Source: Bacteroides neonati
Lineage (GTDB): Bacteria > Bacteroidota > Bacteroidia > Bacteroidales > Bacteroidaceae
Length of the DNA: 64,000 bases
Assembly: GCF_000499785.1 (NCBI RefSeq)
Contig: NZ_HG726020.1
Location: 647,515-711,514, forward strand
Reading direction: 5' to 3'
Part shown: positions 16,412 through 26,106 of the stretch, one piece after another
How the letters are laid out: every line of letters starts with the position of its first letter
Numbering within the stretch: the first letter of the stretch is position 1
Made by a program: the position numbers and the translations under genes
Notes under the pieces: model-generated
Databases searched by the model: none
What the model was told of the DNA's origin: nothing
The model's input: the letters and a program-made list of their open reading frames with translations, nothing else

Positions 16412-18661
16412 TCAATCGATTACCTTAAATGAATACTCTTCTCCGCTCTGACTGTCGGTAGCCACCCAAAGCCCAAAGTCGCCGGGCTCTACCACCTTCA
16501 TCATATCTATGTTATAAAACGCCAGTTCGTTTACAGGCAATTCCAAAGAAACCGTTTTCTTTTCGCCGGGCTTCAATGTGATGCGGGTAAAGCGCTTCAG
16601 TTCCTTCACCGGACGGGTAACAGAGCCTACCTTGTCTTGTACATAAAGCTGTGCCACCTCGGTAGCTTCGTACTTTCCGGTATTTTCAAGGTCGAACGTT
16701 ACCGTGAGCACCTCATCCTTCTTTAGTTCTTTGGCAGATAAACGCACGTTACTATAAGCAAATGTAGTATACGACAAACCGTAGCCGAACGGATAAAGTA
16801 CATCAAACCCGGCATCCATATAGAAAGAGGTGCATCCCAATGAGGTTTGTCCGGCTTCGATAGGGATATCGTTGAGTAGGGTTTCGGTGCGTGTAGCCGG
16901 CCGGCCGGTGTTGTTGTGCGAATAGTAAACGGGAATCTGTCCGACCATTTTAGGAAAGGTAACCGGAGATTTTCCGCTCGGCACTGCCTTGCCAAACAAC
17001 AGATCGGCCAGTGCGGGACCACCCATCGTACCGGGGTGAAAGCAGTAAAGCACCGCTGAGGAAAGATCGGCTTCGCGCCCGATGGTTAGCGGACGGCCTG
17101 CCATCACTACTGTTACGAGTGGTTTTCCGGTTTTTGCCAATGCGGCGATCAACTCTGACTGTGCTCCTTGCAGGTTCAAATCGGCCAAACAGTGGGCCTC
17201 GCCCGATAGAATCGACTCTTCACCCACAAAAGCAAGCACTACATCGGCACGCGCAGCAGCAGCGGCTGCGGTAGCCACACCCGAGATATTCTTATCGCGG
17301 CTATACGTCAATCCTGGTTCGTAGATGATTTTCAAACGGTCGCCATACATCTCTTTGATGGCATCGAGTGGTGTTTTTGTATGCGATTTCTCGCCATCGA
17401 ATACCCATGTTCCCAACTGTTCGTAAGGAGCATGCGCCATAGGCCCTACAATCGCCACCGTCTTCACTCCCTCTTTCAAAGGCAGTGTCTGATCGCTATT
17501 TTTCAAGAGAATAGCCGATTCGACTGCTGCCTGACGGGCAGCTGCCAGATGAGATTCGGCATACATCACCGATGGCTTCTTTTCATCCACATAGGGCTGA
17601 TCGAACAGTCCCAGACGGAACTTGATACGCAGAATGTTACGAACAGCTTCGTTGATTGTCTCCTCTTTGACCTTGCCCTCTTTGACCAAAGCAGGCAACT
17701 GATTCATAAACGTATAACTCACCATCTCCATATCCACTCCGGCGTTGATTGCCTTCATGGCTGCCTCTTTATCATCGGCGGCAAAACCGTGGGCAATCAT
17801 CTCCTTACCCGATGCCCAGTCGGTTACGACGAATCCGTCAAAACCCCACTCCTTTCGAAGTACCTGTTTTAAGATGAAAGAGTTTCCGGTTGAGGGTACT
17901 CCGTCGTTGTCATTGAACGAGGTCATAAAGGTGGCAGCTCCTGCCTTTGCGGCTGCTTCAAAAGGAGGCAGATAGACATTGCGCAAACGGCGCTCGGGAA
18001 TATAGGTCGAATTGTAATCACGCCCTCCCTCTGCGGCACCGTAGCCTACAAAATGTTTGGGGCAAGCGGCAATAGACGAAGGGTTACTCAGCGAATCGCC
18101 CTGAAAACCTTTGACCATGGCAACCCCCATAACAGAAGTGAGGTATGTATCTTCGCCACATCCTTCGGATATACGTCCCCAACGGGGGTCGCGGGCTATG
18201 TCGATCATCGGGGCAAACGTCCAGCGAATACCTACCGAAGCAGCCTCAACAGCAGCCACGCGAGCACCTGTCTCTACGATAGCAGGATTAAAGGTAGCCG
18301 CCTGACCCAATGGAATCGGGAAAATCGTTTTAAAACCGTGTATAACATCACGGGCTATAAGCAACGGGATACCCAACCGGGACTCCTCGACGGCTACACG
18401 CTGCAAAGCATTGACCCGAACGGGATCTACCTCATTAAGAATAGAACCTACTTCACCTTTTTTAATGACACCACACATATCTTCGATATTACCGAAGGAA
18501 CTGATCTGGTTCATCTGACCGATCTTCTCTGCGAGAGTCATCTTCGAAAGCAGGTTTTCAACTTTGCTCTCGATCAATTTCTCTTTCGAGTCGGACACTT
18601 GGGTACACGAAGCGAAAGGCAGCAAGAGCAAATAAGCTGCAAGTGTTTTGAATGTTTTCAT
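16412..18661 (-). CDS. GH3 beta-glucosidase (exported lipoprotein)
   Basis: 749 residues, normal for a three-domain GH3 enzyme that removes terminal beta-linked glucose from oligosaccharides. Lipobox FASC puts the lipidated Cys at residue 19. The N-terminal TIM barrel contains the substrate-binding PKHF (201-204) and the nucleophile Asp281 in GFVVTDWASG; the alpha/beta sandwich domain spans about 390-620 (AIVGPMAH, VVMAGRPLTIG); a fibronectin-III-like domain closes the protein (GYGLSYTTFAYSNV, KELKRFTRITLKPGEKKTV). It is the last gene of the PUL 2 operon, 11 bp after GH16, consistent with periplasmic or surface finishing of beta-glucan oligomers. A 222-bp decayed copy of its 3' end exists at 2503-2724. 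Confidence 0.93.
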   Translation of the reverse strand: MKTFKTLAAYLLLLPFASCTQVSDSKEKLIESKVENLLSKMTLAEKIGQMNQISSFGNIEDMCGVIKKGEVGSILNEVDPVRVNALQRVAVEESRLGIPLLIARDVIHGFKTIFPIPLGQAATFNPAIVETGARVAAVEAASVGIRWTFAPMIDIARDPRWGRISEGCGEDTYLTSVMGVAMVKGFQGDSLSNPSSIAACPKHFVGYGAAEGGRDYNSTYIPERRLRNVYLPPFEAAAKAGAATFMTSFNDNDGVPSTGNSFILKQVLRKEWGFDGFVVTDWASGKEMIAHGFAADDKEAAMKAINAGVDMEMVSYTFMNQLPALVKEGKVKEETINEAVRNILRIKFRLGLFDQPYVDEKKPSVMYAESHLAAARQAAVESAILLKNSDQTLPLKEGVKTVAIVGPMAHAPYEQLGTWVFDGEKSHTKTPLDAIKEMYGDRLKIIYEPGLTYSRDKNISGVATAAAAAARADVVLAFVGEESILSGEAHCLADLNLQGAQSELIAALAKTGKPLVTVVMAGRPLTIGREADLSSAVLYCFHPGTMGGPALADLLFGKAVPSGKSPVTFPKMVGQIPVYYSHNNTGRPATRTETLLNDIPIEAGQTSLGCTSFYMDAGFDVLYPFGYGLSYTTFAYSNVRLSAKELKKDEVLTVTFDLENTGKYEATEVAQLYVQDKVGSVTRPVKELKRFTRITLKPGEKKTVSLELPVNELAFYNIDMMKVVEPGDFGLWVATDSQSGEEYSFKVID

Positions 18662-18672
18662 GTTATTTCTAT

Positions 18673-19533
18673 TTATTTTTTCTGAAAGATGCGTACATAA
18701 TCAATTTCGTAAGTAGCCGGCAATCTGGTTTCATCGACTCCTTCCGCACCGCCCCAGTTTCCACCCCAGGCAAGATTCAGCTTCACATAGAAGGGAACGT
18801 TGAACGGCCAGCTATTCTTATCTCCTTTCTTATCATTGAGAAACGTAAAATGGCATTGACCATCAACAAAGCCTTTGATAAAGTCGGGCGTCCACTCCAG
18901 CGCATAGACATGAAAAGCCGATTCGGCAGTAGGAACCAGTTGTTCGCCTGTCTTTTGCGTACCATTCACATGGTTGTAAGTATTGCAATGAATGGAAGAG
19001 CTAACGTAATTGGCACGATAGCCGACCTCTTCCATAATGTCGATTTCTCCATCGCCGGGCCAGGTTGTGAAGTGCTTGGGCATCATCCAGAAAGCAGGCC
19101 AAGTGCCTTTTCCTTGCGGCAACTTTAAGCGTGCTTCGAAATAGCCATACGTCCAGCTACCAAGGGTATTCATACGAGCCGACAGAATCTCGTTACGTAC
19201 TTTTCGTGCAACAATCTTCAGTACTCCGCCGGAAACGAGCGCACAGGTATCTTTATTCTGCACAGCCGCAATGTAGTGTTGAATTTCGTTATTGCCCCAA
19301 CCACCGCCTCCGGTTTCGTACCACCACTTTTGGGTATCGGGCAGGGAGGGCTTACCGCCACTCAAACGAGGCGCATCGAATTCATCGTTCCAAACCAGTT
19401 GATATCCCTCGGGGGTAGGCACATTCATAGCCGGGGGTATATCGGGATCTACTAAAGGAGTCGCATCGCCCTTGCCACAAGCCAACGCATTTACCGAAAG
19501 TAATAAGAGAGAGCATAAATATATCTGTTTCAT
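18673..19533 (-). CDS. GH16 endo-beta-glucanase, laminarinase type
   Basis: A 286-residue lipoprotein (lipobox NALAC, Cys19) with a GH16 jelly-roll. The catalytic motif GEIDIMEEVG places nucleophile Glu163, Asp165 and acid/base Glu168 with the extra residue (ExDxxE) of the beta-bulge class that includes laminarinases (beta-1,3- and mixed-linkage glucanases). WNDEFD (48-53), GGWGNNEIQHY (78-87), TWPAFWMMP (144-152) and LNLAWGGNWGG are family landmarks. It is likely at the cell surface, cutting polymer for import by the adjacent SusCD pair. It lies between GH3 and the PKD lipoprotein in one operon. Confidence 0.93.
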   Translation of the reverse strand: MKQIYLCSLLLLSVNALACGKGDATPLVDPDIPPAMNVPTPEGYQLVWNDEFDAPRLSGGKPSLPDTQKWWYETGGGGWGNNEIQHYIAAVQNKDTCALVSGGVLKIVARKVRNEILSARMNTLGSWTYGYFEARLKLPQGKGTWPAFWMMPKHFTTWPGDGEIDIMEEVGYRANYVSSSIHCNTYNHVNGTQKTGEQLVPTAESAFHVYALEWTPDFIKGFVDGQCHFTFLNDKKGDKNSWPFNVPFYVKLNLAWGGNWGGAEGVDETRLPATYEIDYVRIFQKK

Positions 19534-19603
19534 ACCTATTTTAGTCTATTATTTTGATAGTAGCCGAAGGGGGATGGCGAGTATATACCATCCCCCTATC
19601 GTT

Positions 19604-21046
19604 TTATTTATCGAACGAAAAGTCGTCAAAGAAGAACAACCCCGGCGCCGCATGGCCTTCGGCACCAAACTGAATAACAATCTGATCTAAATCCTGCCGA
19701 TCTTTCACCGCACTGAAGTCGAACTCCAATGACAGCCACTTATCGGTGGTTAAGTTCGCCTTCGTCACTTCAACCTGAGTTTGCCAGGCGTTGCCCCCCA
19801 GTTCGCTATTTTGCAGTTTGACAACCACCTGCTTCTGTAGGGTATTTACGGCAATCCAATCGCCTGCTACGGCTGCAGGTGTTGTATAATCATTATAGGA
19901 GGGGATAAATACTTTCATCCGCACCTTGTTGACGGTTGTCAGATCGAATTTATATCCTGTTGCCGCATAAGAGATATTGGAGTAAAACGAAGAAGTACGC
20001 TCATACAGATAGACCCTCTTCGACTGATTAACCGGAACGGGAGCAGGATTACTGTAAATAGAGTCTAACTGCCCCATCTCCTCGCGTTTGAAGTTAATAG
20101 ATAGCTTGGCTGCCTCAAAGTCTTCTTTCAGCGAAACGGCTTTCAGCGGAACCACGGGCTTTATGTTCTTCTCTTTCGGAATGAGGCGATACCACCAGCT
20201 ATTGCCACTCTCTACCACACTGATACAACGCACATAGAGTTCATCGTTCGTCAATGACATGATTTGGAAGGTCGAAGCTCCGGTATAATGGCCGAAGAAA
20301 GCACCATCGCTCAGGGTGATGGTCTTATCGGTTTCATTCAAAGCGAACGTGTAGTTGGCTTTGGGCACATACTTCACATCAAAATCGCCATTGCCTCCCG
20401 GATTTTCGACTACATCGGTAATGCCGAGTGCCTTGCGACCGTTGTCGTTGGTATAGATATATCCGTTGTTTTTCCATTGCAACTTGACACCTACTTGCGT
20501 AAAGGTGAACTCCTGAGAATAAAGACTGCATCCCAGCTTGCCATTGGGTGGGCACGACCACCATTCGGGCGATGTGCTTGCTGCCGGGCCGAGTGCAAAA
20601 TGGCCACTGTGATACTGGTCAAAGACCCATGTCTTACCCGCTAAGTTGGCAGCTCCACCGGTTAGTGCATTATACATAGGCGTGTCGAGGAGCGACATAT
20701 CATCGGCAGCAATCGTTACCTCTTTGGTGATCGTTACCGCCCCACCGGTAGTGTACAGCGTCATTGCAATCACGTACGTACCTTTGAAAGGGTATTCGGC
20801 TTTTACGCTTTCACCCTTAACGGTGGTACCATTGCCTAAGTTCCAGGTAACCACACCGGGTATTTTCGATTCGTAAGCAAGATCAATGACATTGGCCTTG
20901 CTCGCTGTCGGTGTAGCGGTAAAGTTCAGTTCGCTCGCCTGTGGCAAAGCATTCAATGCATAGTCGTCCTTTTCTTGCGGAGCACAAGCTGCTACGGCAA
21001 AGAGGGCGATCAGCATCAGGACTGTTGTTTGAAATATATTTTTCAT
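19604..21046 (-). CDS. PKD-domain surface glycan-binding lipoprotein
   Basis: A 480-residue lipoprotein (FAVAAC, Cys21). Residues about 45-115 form a PKD-like Ig fold (VTWNLGNGTTVKGESVKAEYPFKGTYVIAMTLYT). The middle (about 125-300) and C-terminus (about 325-480, ending LDQIVIQFGAEGHAAPGLFFFDDFSF) look like beta-sandwich carbohydrate-binding modules. Proteins of this design take the SusE/F or SGBP role, next to SusD, in beta-glucan PULs. It lies 34 bp downstream of SusD in the operon. Binding to beta-1,3-glucan is inferred from the neighbouring GH16 only. Confidence 0.8.
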   Translation of the reverse strand: MKNIFQTTVLMLIALFAVAACAPQEKDDYALNALPQASELNFTATPTASKANVIDLAYESKIPGVVTWNLGNGTTVKGESVKAEYPFKGTYVIAMTLYTTGGAVTITKEVTIAADDMSLLDTPMYNALTGGAANLAGKTWVFDQYHSGHFALGPAASTSPEWWSCPPNGKLGCSLYSQEFTFTQVGVKLQWKNNGYIYTNDNGRKALGITDVVENPGGNGDFDVKYVPKANYTFALNETDKTITLSDGAFFGHYTGASTFQIMSLTNDELYVRCISVVESGNSWWYRLIPKEKNIKPVVPLKAVSLKEDFEAAKLSINFKREEMGQLDSIYSNPAPVPVNQSKRVYLYERTSSFYSNISYAATGYKFDLTTVNKVRMKVFIPSYNDYTTPAAVAGDWIAVNTLQKQVVVKLQNSELGGNAWQTQVEVTKANLTTDKWLSLEFDFSAVKDRQDLDQIVIQFGAEGHAAPGLFFFDDFSFDK

Positions 21047-21079
21047 ATCTGTTTTACTTATTAATGATGTGACTTCATT

Positions 21080-22615
21080 TTACTTCCACTGTCCGTTTTG
21101 AACCAACTCAAACTCCGTTCCGCGCGTTTTATCTATTTCGCCTTGCGGAATGGGAATATACTTCATCCATTCTTCGAAAGTACGAACCGAGTTGTGAACC
21201 GCATCGTTCTCGGTCAATACCCGCGTGGCGTCTCCCCATCTTACTAAATCCCAAAAGCGCATGCCTTCGCCCAAAAACTCCCTACGACGTTCTGCTTTGA
21301 TATTCTCAACGGTAGCAGGTATCGGATTATCGCTTCCGAAAGCCCGTTTACGTATCTGATCCAAACACTCTTGGGCAGTAACCCCTTGTACTTCGGCCTG
21401 ACCGTTCATCTTTACCAACTCGGCGTAGTTGAGCAATGTTTCGGCATAGCGGAACAGGCGCAGGTTGTTGCAGAAGTTCAGGTCAATATCGCCCGGAGGA
21501 GGATTATAGCCTTTACGGGCGGCGTACTTACGCTGAAACAAGCCCGTATCTTGAAAACGAGAAGCATAGGTTCCGGCCTCCCATTTATTGATCGATCCTT
21601 CGCGACGTGTATCACCCTTTTCGTACATCGCATAGGCCGACGAACGTACCGGAGCAAATCCCCAGCCACCGATAAATACTTTATCGGGATCGCTCAGGTT
21701 GTTGGGCGAAATAAATGCCGGCAGATTGGTTCCGTAACCACCCCATCCACTCGCCCAGGTTTTACCTTCGGGTAACTGATTGCTTTCAAATATCGATTCC
21801 TGACAAAACTCATTTTCATCATTCCACATGGCGTCAAAGTTAGGAAACAAGTTGTAGCTACCGCTTTTTATAATGGTGGCCATGTCGTTGGTCAGTTCGG
21901 CATAACGAGTTTGGTCTTTCTGATAGAGTACCACACGAGCCTTCAACATGAGAGCGGCTGCACGTGACACACGTCCTGTGTTGGCGGCACTAACCCGCAT
22001 CGGGAGTTTTCCATCGGTACAGGCAAAGTCGACATCCGCCATAATCTTCGCATAAATCTCATCCGCCGATAGCTGTTTCGCCATATAGGGCGATGTAGTA
22101 AGCGGTTGATCGAAATACGGAATATTTCCCCAGAACTTCCACAATAGATGCACATAATATCCGCGCAGGAAGTGCGCTTCGGCTTTGTATTGTTCGAGTT
22201 TGGCTCCATCTACTCCCACGGCATTGTTGCAAGCGATGATAACATTGTTGCATCGTGCCAAGCCCGTATAGTAAATGCTCCAGAGCCCGTCTAAACTCTC
22301 TGCAGCAGTAGAGGTAAATTGCGATAGTTTGTAGAGCTGGCTCTGGTCGCCGGCATCACCGCCACCCTTATATATATCGTCCGAACGCAGATCGGACATC
22401 AGCAACACAGCATTGTAATTGTTATTGGCATAGCTGTCGAACAACAATATCTGATAGGCAGAACCTAGGTTAGAGAGAATGGCACCTTCGGTGGCTGCTG
22501 CCCCCGCTTCTTGCTTCTCGGTCGAAGAGGCCGTTAAGAAATCATCGCCACAGGCAGTTGTCAGAAGTGTTCCTGCCAAAGCGGCTACTATTGTTATGTA
22601 TGTATATCGTTTCAT
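21080..22615 (-). CDS. SusD-like surface lipoprotein (PUL 2)
   Basis: A 511-residue RagB/SusD-family protein. The signal peptide ends LLTTAC with lipidated Cys22. Typical segments are YKAEAHFLRGYYVHLLWKFWGNIPYF (about 145-170), NTGRVSRAAALMLKARVVLY, LRLFRYAETLLNYAELVKMNG and RRREFLGEGMRFWDLVRWGD. It binds glycan at the cell surface and closes over the SusC barrel encoded 21 bp upstream. In this locus the ligand is probably a laminarin-type beta-glucan, judged by the GH16 and GH3 genes that follow. Confidence 0.95.
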   Translation of the reverse strand: MKRYTYITIVAALAGTLLTTACGDDFLTASSTEKQEAGAAATEGAILSNLGSAYQILLFDSYANNNYNAVLLMSDLRSDDIYKGGGDAGDQSQLYKLSQFTSTAAESLDGLWSIYYTGLARCNNVIIACNNAVGVDGAKLEQYKAEAHFLRGYYVHLLWKFWGNIPYFDQPLTTSPYMAKQLSADEIYAKIMADVDFACTDGKLPMRVSAANTGRVSRAAALMLKARVVLYQKDQTRYAELTNDMATIIKSGSYNLFPNFDAMWNDENEFCQESIFESNQLPEGKTWASGWGGYGTNLPAFISPNNLSDPDKVFIGGWGFAPVRSSAYAMYEKGDTRREGSINKWEAGTYASRFQDTGLFQRKYAARKGYNPPPGDIDLNFCNNLRLFRYAETLLNYAELVKMNGQAEVQGVTAQECLDQIRKRAFGSDNPIPATVENIKAERRREFLGEGMRFWDLVRWGDATRVLTENDAVHNSVRTFEEWMKYIPIPQGEIDKTRGTEFELVQNGQWK

Positions 22616-22636
22616 ATCGATAATCTGTTTAATGAA

Positions 22637-25600
22637 TTAAAAAGAGATATTAGCACCTACAGATATGGTTCTCGCCTGCGGATAAATACCGCGATCGACT
22701 CCTATCCTATTGTAATCTCCCGTTGCAATTTCCGGATCAAATCCATCGTACCCGGTGAAAGTAAGTAGATTTTCGGCAGAAACAAACACACGTAGTTTCT
22801 GAACAGAGACGCGCTTGGTCCACATAGCAGGCAAGGTATAACCGAGCTGAATGTTTTTCAACCGGAGGTAAGTACCATCCTTTATATAGAGATCGGACGA
22901 ACGCCAGTTACTATTAGGGTTGGCAGTGGTCATGCGAGGAATATGGTTGGAGGTACCTTCGCCGATCCAGCGATCCAATATCCATGTGGGGCGATTCATG
23001 GCAGGAATATCGCCACGTTGCGAGAAGTCAAAAATATCGTTCCCGGCTGTTCCCTGGAAGAAGAGGTTCAGGTCAATACCTTTCCACTCACCGCCGATCG
23101 AAAGTCCGAAGCTCCAATCGGGCATACCTTTGCCGATCTTTGTTTTGTCATTGTCGTCGACTACACCATCTTGATTGATATCGACAAAACGAACATCGCC
23201 GGGTTGTGCCTTCGGTTGCATCTTCTGTCCCTTCTCGTTTACATAAGCATCTATTTCTGCCTGATTCTGGAAAAGGCCATCGGTTTTGTAACCATAGAAA
23301 TAGGGCCATACTTCGCCATTCTTACCTTTAATATAACTTCCCAACCCGGAAGCACCTGCATTTTCGTAAATGGCTTCGCCCGAGGCGTTGCCCAATTTAA
23401 TGAGCGTGTTCTTCAAGAACGATGCATTGGCGGCAACGTTATAGCTAAAGTCTCCGATCTTCGATTTCCAACCAAGTTCAAATTCCAGTCCCCAGTTCTC
23501 CATATCGCCCACATTGGCGATGGGTGCACTTTGCCCTACGTAGCTTGGTATGGGTTGATCCATCAACATACCATTGGTTTTTTTCTTGAAGTAGTCGAAG
23601 CTGAAGTTTAATGCATTATTAAAGAAACGTGCATCAAATCCAAGGTCAATTTGCTCAGACTCTTCCCATTTTACATTGGGATTGGGAATAGCTGCCGGAG
23701 AGGTTCCGTATTGCATTTCGCCATTCTTACTATCAGACGAAACAAGATAGCCACCGCCAAAATAATAGTTCTGACCGCCATCCATTAATGAGGTATAACG
23801 AAAGTTTCCGATGTTTTCATTACCGTTTTTACCCCAACTGAAGCGAAGTTTGAAGGAGTCGAACCATTGAGGATGATTCTCCAGATAGGGTTCATTGAGT
23901 ACATTCCAGCCTACCGATACGGCAGGAAAAACGGCCCATTTGTTGCTGGGTCCGAAACGTGAAGAACCGTCGCGTCGCAATGTAGCCTGAATCATATAAC
24001 GTTCGGCAAAGTTATAATCGATTCGGCCAAAGTAAGAAGCCAGTGCAGCGAAGTTATACCCTCCCGTTCCACCATAAATGCGTTCCAAGTCACGATCGGC
24101 AATGGCCGAGTTGATATTCGCTTTATTAGGGTCGAGCTCGAGCAAGTTATAATCACTACCTCCCAATTGGCGGTAAGTGTATTTCTGAGCCGACTGCCCA
24201 AGCACTACCGATAGGTTATGTTTTTCGGCGAAAGTTTTATGATATGTCAATACGTTTTCTACCTGCCACTTATACCCTCTGTTCATTTCACTCCACACGG
24301 AACTCTGGTCTACATTTTTTCCTTGTGTAGCTAAGAAGTAAGGAAACTCATACCCATCTCTTCCCCAAAAGGCGAGATCGAAACCATAACTGCTTTTGAA
24401 GGTTAGTCCTGGAAGGAGATCTATTTCTCCCCAAAATGTTCCGACAAACTTATCTTCGTTATTCTTCTCGGAGCGTTGCTGATTGAGCATAGCTACCGGA
24501 TTGGCTATTTCCTGAAAGCCGGTAGGAGGAATAGAGAATACTCTACCATCCTTGTCTTTCACCGCATTGGGATATTGTGCGAGAATGGCAGCAGCATCTT
24601 CGTCACTCGCATAGACGGGTACAAGGGGGTTGAAGGTTAAGGCACTGCCGAGGATTGAGCCATATTCGGAGTTGGCATCGATTCCTGTCGATGTACTTCT
24701 CGAATACCCAATGTTGACACCGATACGCACTTTGTTTAACCACTTACGATTCTCGGCCTCAAAAACGGTATAGGTAGAATTGGAGCGAACACTCCAACGC
24801 TCATAGTTGGAACGACCGTAGTCACCACCGACAATGCCTTCTTGGTTAAAGTAACCCAACGAGAGGAAATACTGTATCTTTTCACTTCCTCCATTGATAC
24901 TCACTTGATGATTCTGTATGGGTGCATCATAATTGAAGGTTTCGTCCTGCCAATCGGTTCCCTTACCACTGGACGCAATCTGTTCCTGAGAGTAACGGGG
25001 CGCATTACCGTCGTTTACCAAACTTTCGTTCATAATCGTCATATACTCTTTGGCATCGAGCACCGATTTCTTCTTCCACGGATTTTGCCACCCATAGCTA
25101 AAGTCATAGTTTACAGTTGTTTTTCCTTTGGTTCCGCTTTTGGTAGTCACAAGCACTACGCCATTGGCAGCACGGGCACCATAGATAGCAGCGGAAGCAG
25201 CATCCTTCAATATCTCGACCGATTCAATATCTACCGGATTAAGGTAGTTGATACCACCATCTACGGGCATTCCGTCGACAATGTAGAGCGGATCGCTATT
25301 GTTCACCGTACCGATACCGCGAATGCGGACTTTCGAGTCGGAGTTGGGTTGCCCCGAGCTTTGTGTAATCTGAACGCCCGATACTTTTCCCTTCAATGCA
25401 TCTTCCACACGCGAAGGTTTAGAAACATTCAGATCATCGGCGGAAACCCGACTGATAGCGGCTGTCACTACGCTTTTCTTTTGTACGCCATAGCCCACTA
25501 CCACCACTTCGTCGAGAGTTTCGGTATCGTCGGCCAGCACCACCCGAAGCGTACGGTTACCCTTAACGGCAACCTCCTGCGAGCGATAGCCTACATAAGA

Positions 25601-25816
25601 AATGGAAAGAACCGCATCAGGAGCAACCGAAAGGCTAAATTTGCCCTCAAGATCGGTGATTGTACCATTCGTTGTAGCCCCTTTCACTACTACATTAACT
25701 CCGGGCAAAGGTTCATTATCCGACCCAGCCACGACTACGCCTTGAACCTGTATATTCTGTGCGAATACAGGAAGGCAAGCCACTAAGAGAAATAAAATCG
25801 ATAACAACTTTTTCAT
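22637..25816 (-). CDS. SusC-like TonB-dependent transporter (PUL 2)
   Basis: 1059 residues. The signal peptide ends PVFAQ; residues 23-100 form the carboxypeptidase-D-regulatory-like domain (VQGVVVAGSDNEPLPGVNVVVKG); the TonB-box region is LDEVVVVGYG (about 104-113); the plug follows (RVEDALKGKVSGVQI, DPLYIVDGMPVDGG, ILKDAASAAIYGARAANGVVLVTTKSG); then the barrel, with final ARTISVGANISF. It is the first gene of the operon and imports oligosaccharides generated by the GH16 enzyme. It lies 290 bp downstream of the regulator gene; that gap contains phased AATACGT repeats. Transcription is expected to be switched on by the adjacent regulator. Confidence 0.95.
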   Translation of the reverse strand: MKKLLSILFLLVACLPVFAQNIQVQGVVVAGSDNEPLPGVNVVVKGATTNGTITDLEGKFSLSVAPDAVLSISYVGYRSQEVAVKGNRTLRVVLADDTETLDEVVVVGYGVQKKSVVTAAISRVSADDLNVSKPSRVEDALKGKVSGVQITQSSGQPNSDSKVRIRGIGTVNNSDPLYIVDGMPVDGGINYLNPVDIESVEILKDAASAAIYGARAANGVVLVTTKSGTKGKTTVNYDFSYGWQNPWKKKSVLDAKEYMTIMNESLVNDGNAPRYSQEQIASSGKGTDWQDETFNYDAPIQNHQVSINGGSEKIQYFLSLGYFNQEGIVGGDYGRSNYERWSVRSNSTYTVFEAENRKWLNKVRIGVNIGYSRSTSTGIDANSEYGSILGSALTFNPLVPVYASDEDAAAILAQYPNAVKDKDGRVFSIPPTGFQEIANPVAMLNQQRSEKNNEDKFVGTFWGEIDLLPGLTFKSSYGFDLAFWGRDGYEFPYFLATQGKNVDQSSVWSEMNRGYKWQVENVLTYHKTFAEKHNLSVVLGQSAQKYTYRQLGGSDYNLLELDPNKANINSAIADRDLERIYGGTGGYNFAALASYFGRIDYNFAERYMIQATLRRDGSSRFGPSNKWAVFPAVSVGWNVLNEPYLENHPQWFDSFKLRFSWGKNGNENIGNFRYTSLMDGGQNYYFGGGYLVSSDSKNGEMQYGTSPAAIPNPNVKWEESEQIDLGFDARFFNNALNFSFDYFKKKTNGMLMDQPIPSYVGQSAPIANVGDMENWGLEFELGWKSKIGDFSYNVAANASFLKNTLIKLGNASGEAIYENAGASGLGSYIKGKNGEVWPYFYGYKTDGLFQNQAEIDAYVNEKGQKMQPKAQPGDVRFVDINQDGVVDDNDKTKIGKGMPDWSFGLSIGGEWKGIDLNLFFQGTAGNDIFDFSQRGDIPAMNRPTWILDRWIGEGTSNHIPRMTTANPNSNWRSSDLYIKDGTYLRLKNIQLGYTLPAMWTKRVSVQKLRVFVSAENLLTFTGYDGFDPEIATGDYNRIGVDRGIYPQARTISVGANISF

Positions 25817-25932
25817 AAGTTTTTTATAATTAAGATTAACTCATCGTTATTCAAAGCAACCCGATTGCTCGCTTTGAATAGTGCAAACATAGAGTATTAA
25901 TCATTTCTTCGGATAAAGTCAATTCATTCTTA

Positions 25933-25975
25933 AATACGTCAATTCAAATAAATGAATACGTTATTAATACGTCAA
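25933..25975. promoter_or_regulatory. Phased AATACGT repeats upstream of PUL 2 susC
   Basis: The heptamer AATACGT occurs at 25933, 25955 and 25966, spacings of 22 and 11 bp, which would place all copies on one face of the helix. The first and third extend to AATACGTCAA. A related AATTCGTCAA is at 26023. They lie 117-210 bases upstream of the susC start. Operator function for the adjacent LuxR-type regulator is an inference. Confidence 0.45.
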
Positions 25976-26048
25976 AAACAAATAAACTATTAATATAGAG
26001 GAGAATAGCAATACGCATAAATAATTCGTCAAGAGTGTTATAGAACAT

Positions 26049-26096
26049 AAAAAGAACAATAAACGAGGTGTTAACTCTCTATTTATCGTTCTTTTT
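26049..26096. terminator. Terminator of the PUL 2 regulator gene
   Basis: 15-bp arms with one mismatch (26049-26063 and 26082-26096) form an A-rich/T-rich hairpin; the core is AAAGAAC paired with GTTCTTT. It begins about 10 bases after the regulator stop codon on the minus strand, so it probably separates the regulator transcript from the strongly regulated susC operon. Confidence 0.6.
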
Positions 26097-26106
26097 ACAA
26101 CAGGCG

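Noticed and set aside
24842..25786. 314-residue open frame on the plus strand
   Set aside because: Fully antisense to the plug and N-terminal part of the PUL 2 SusC gene; composition is the mirror of susC codons.
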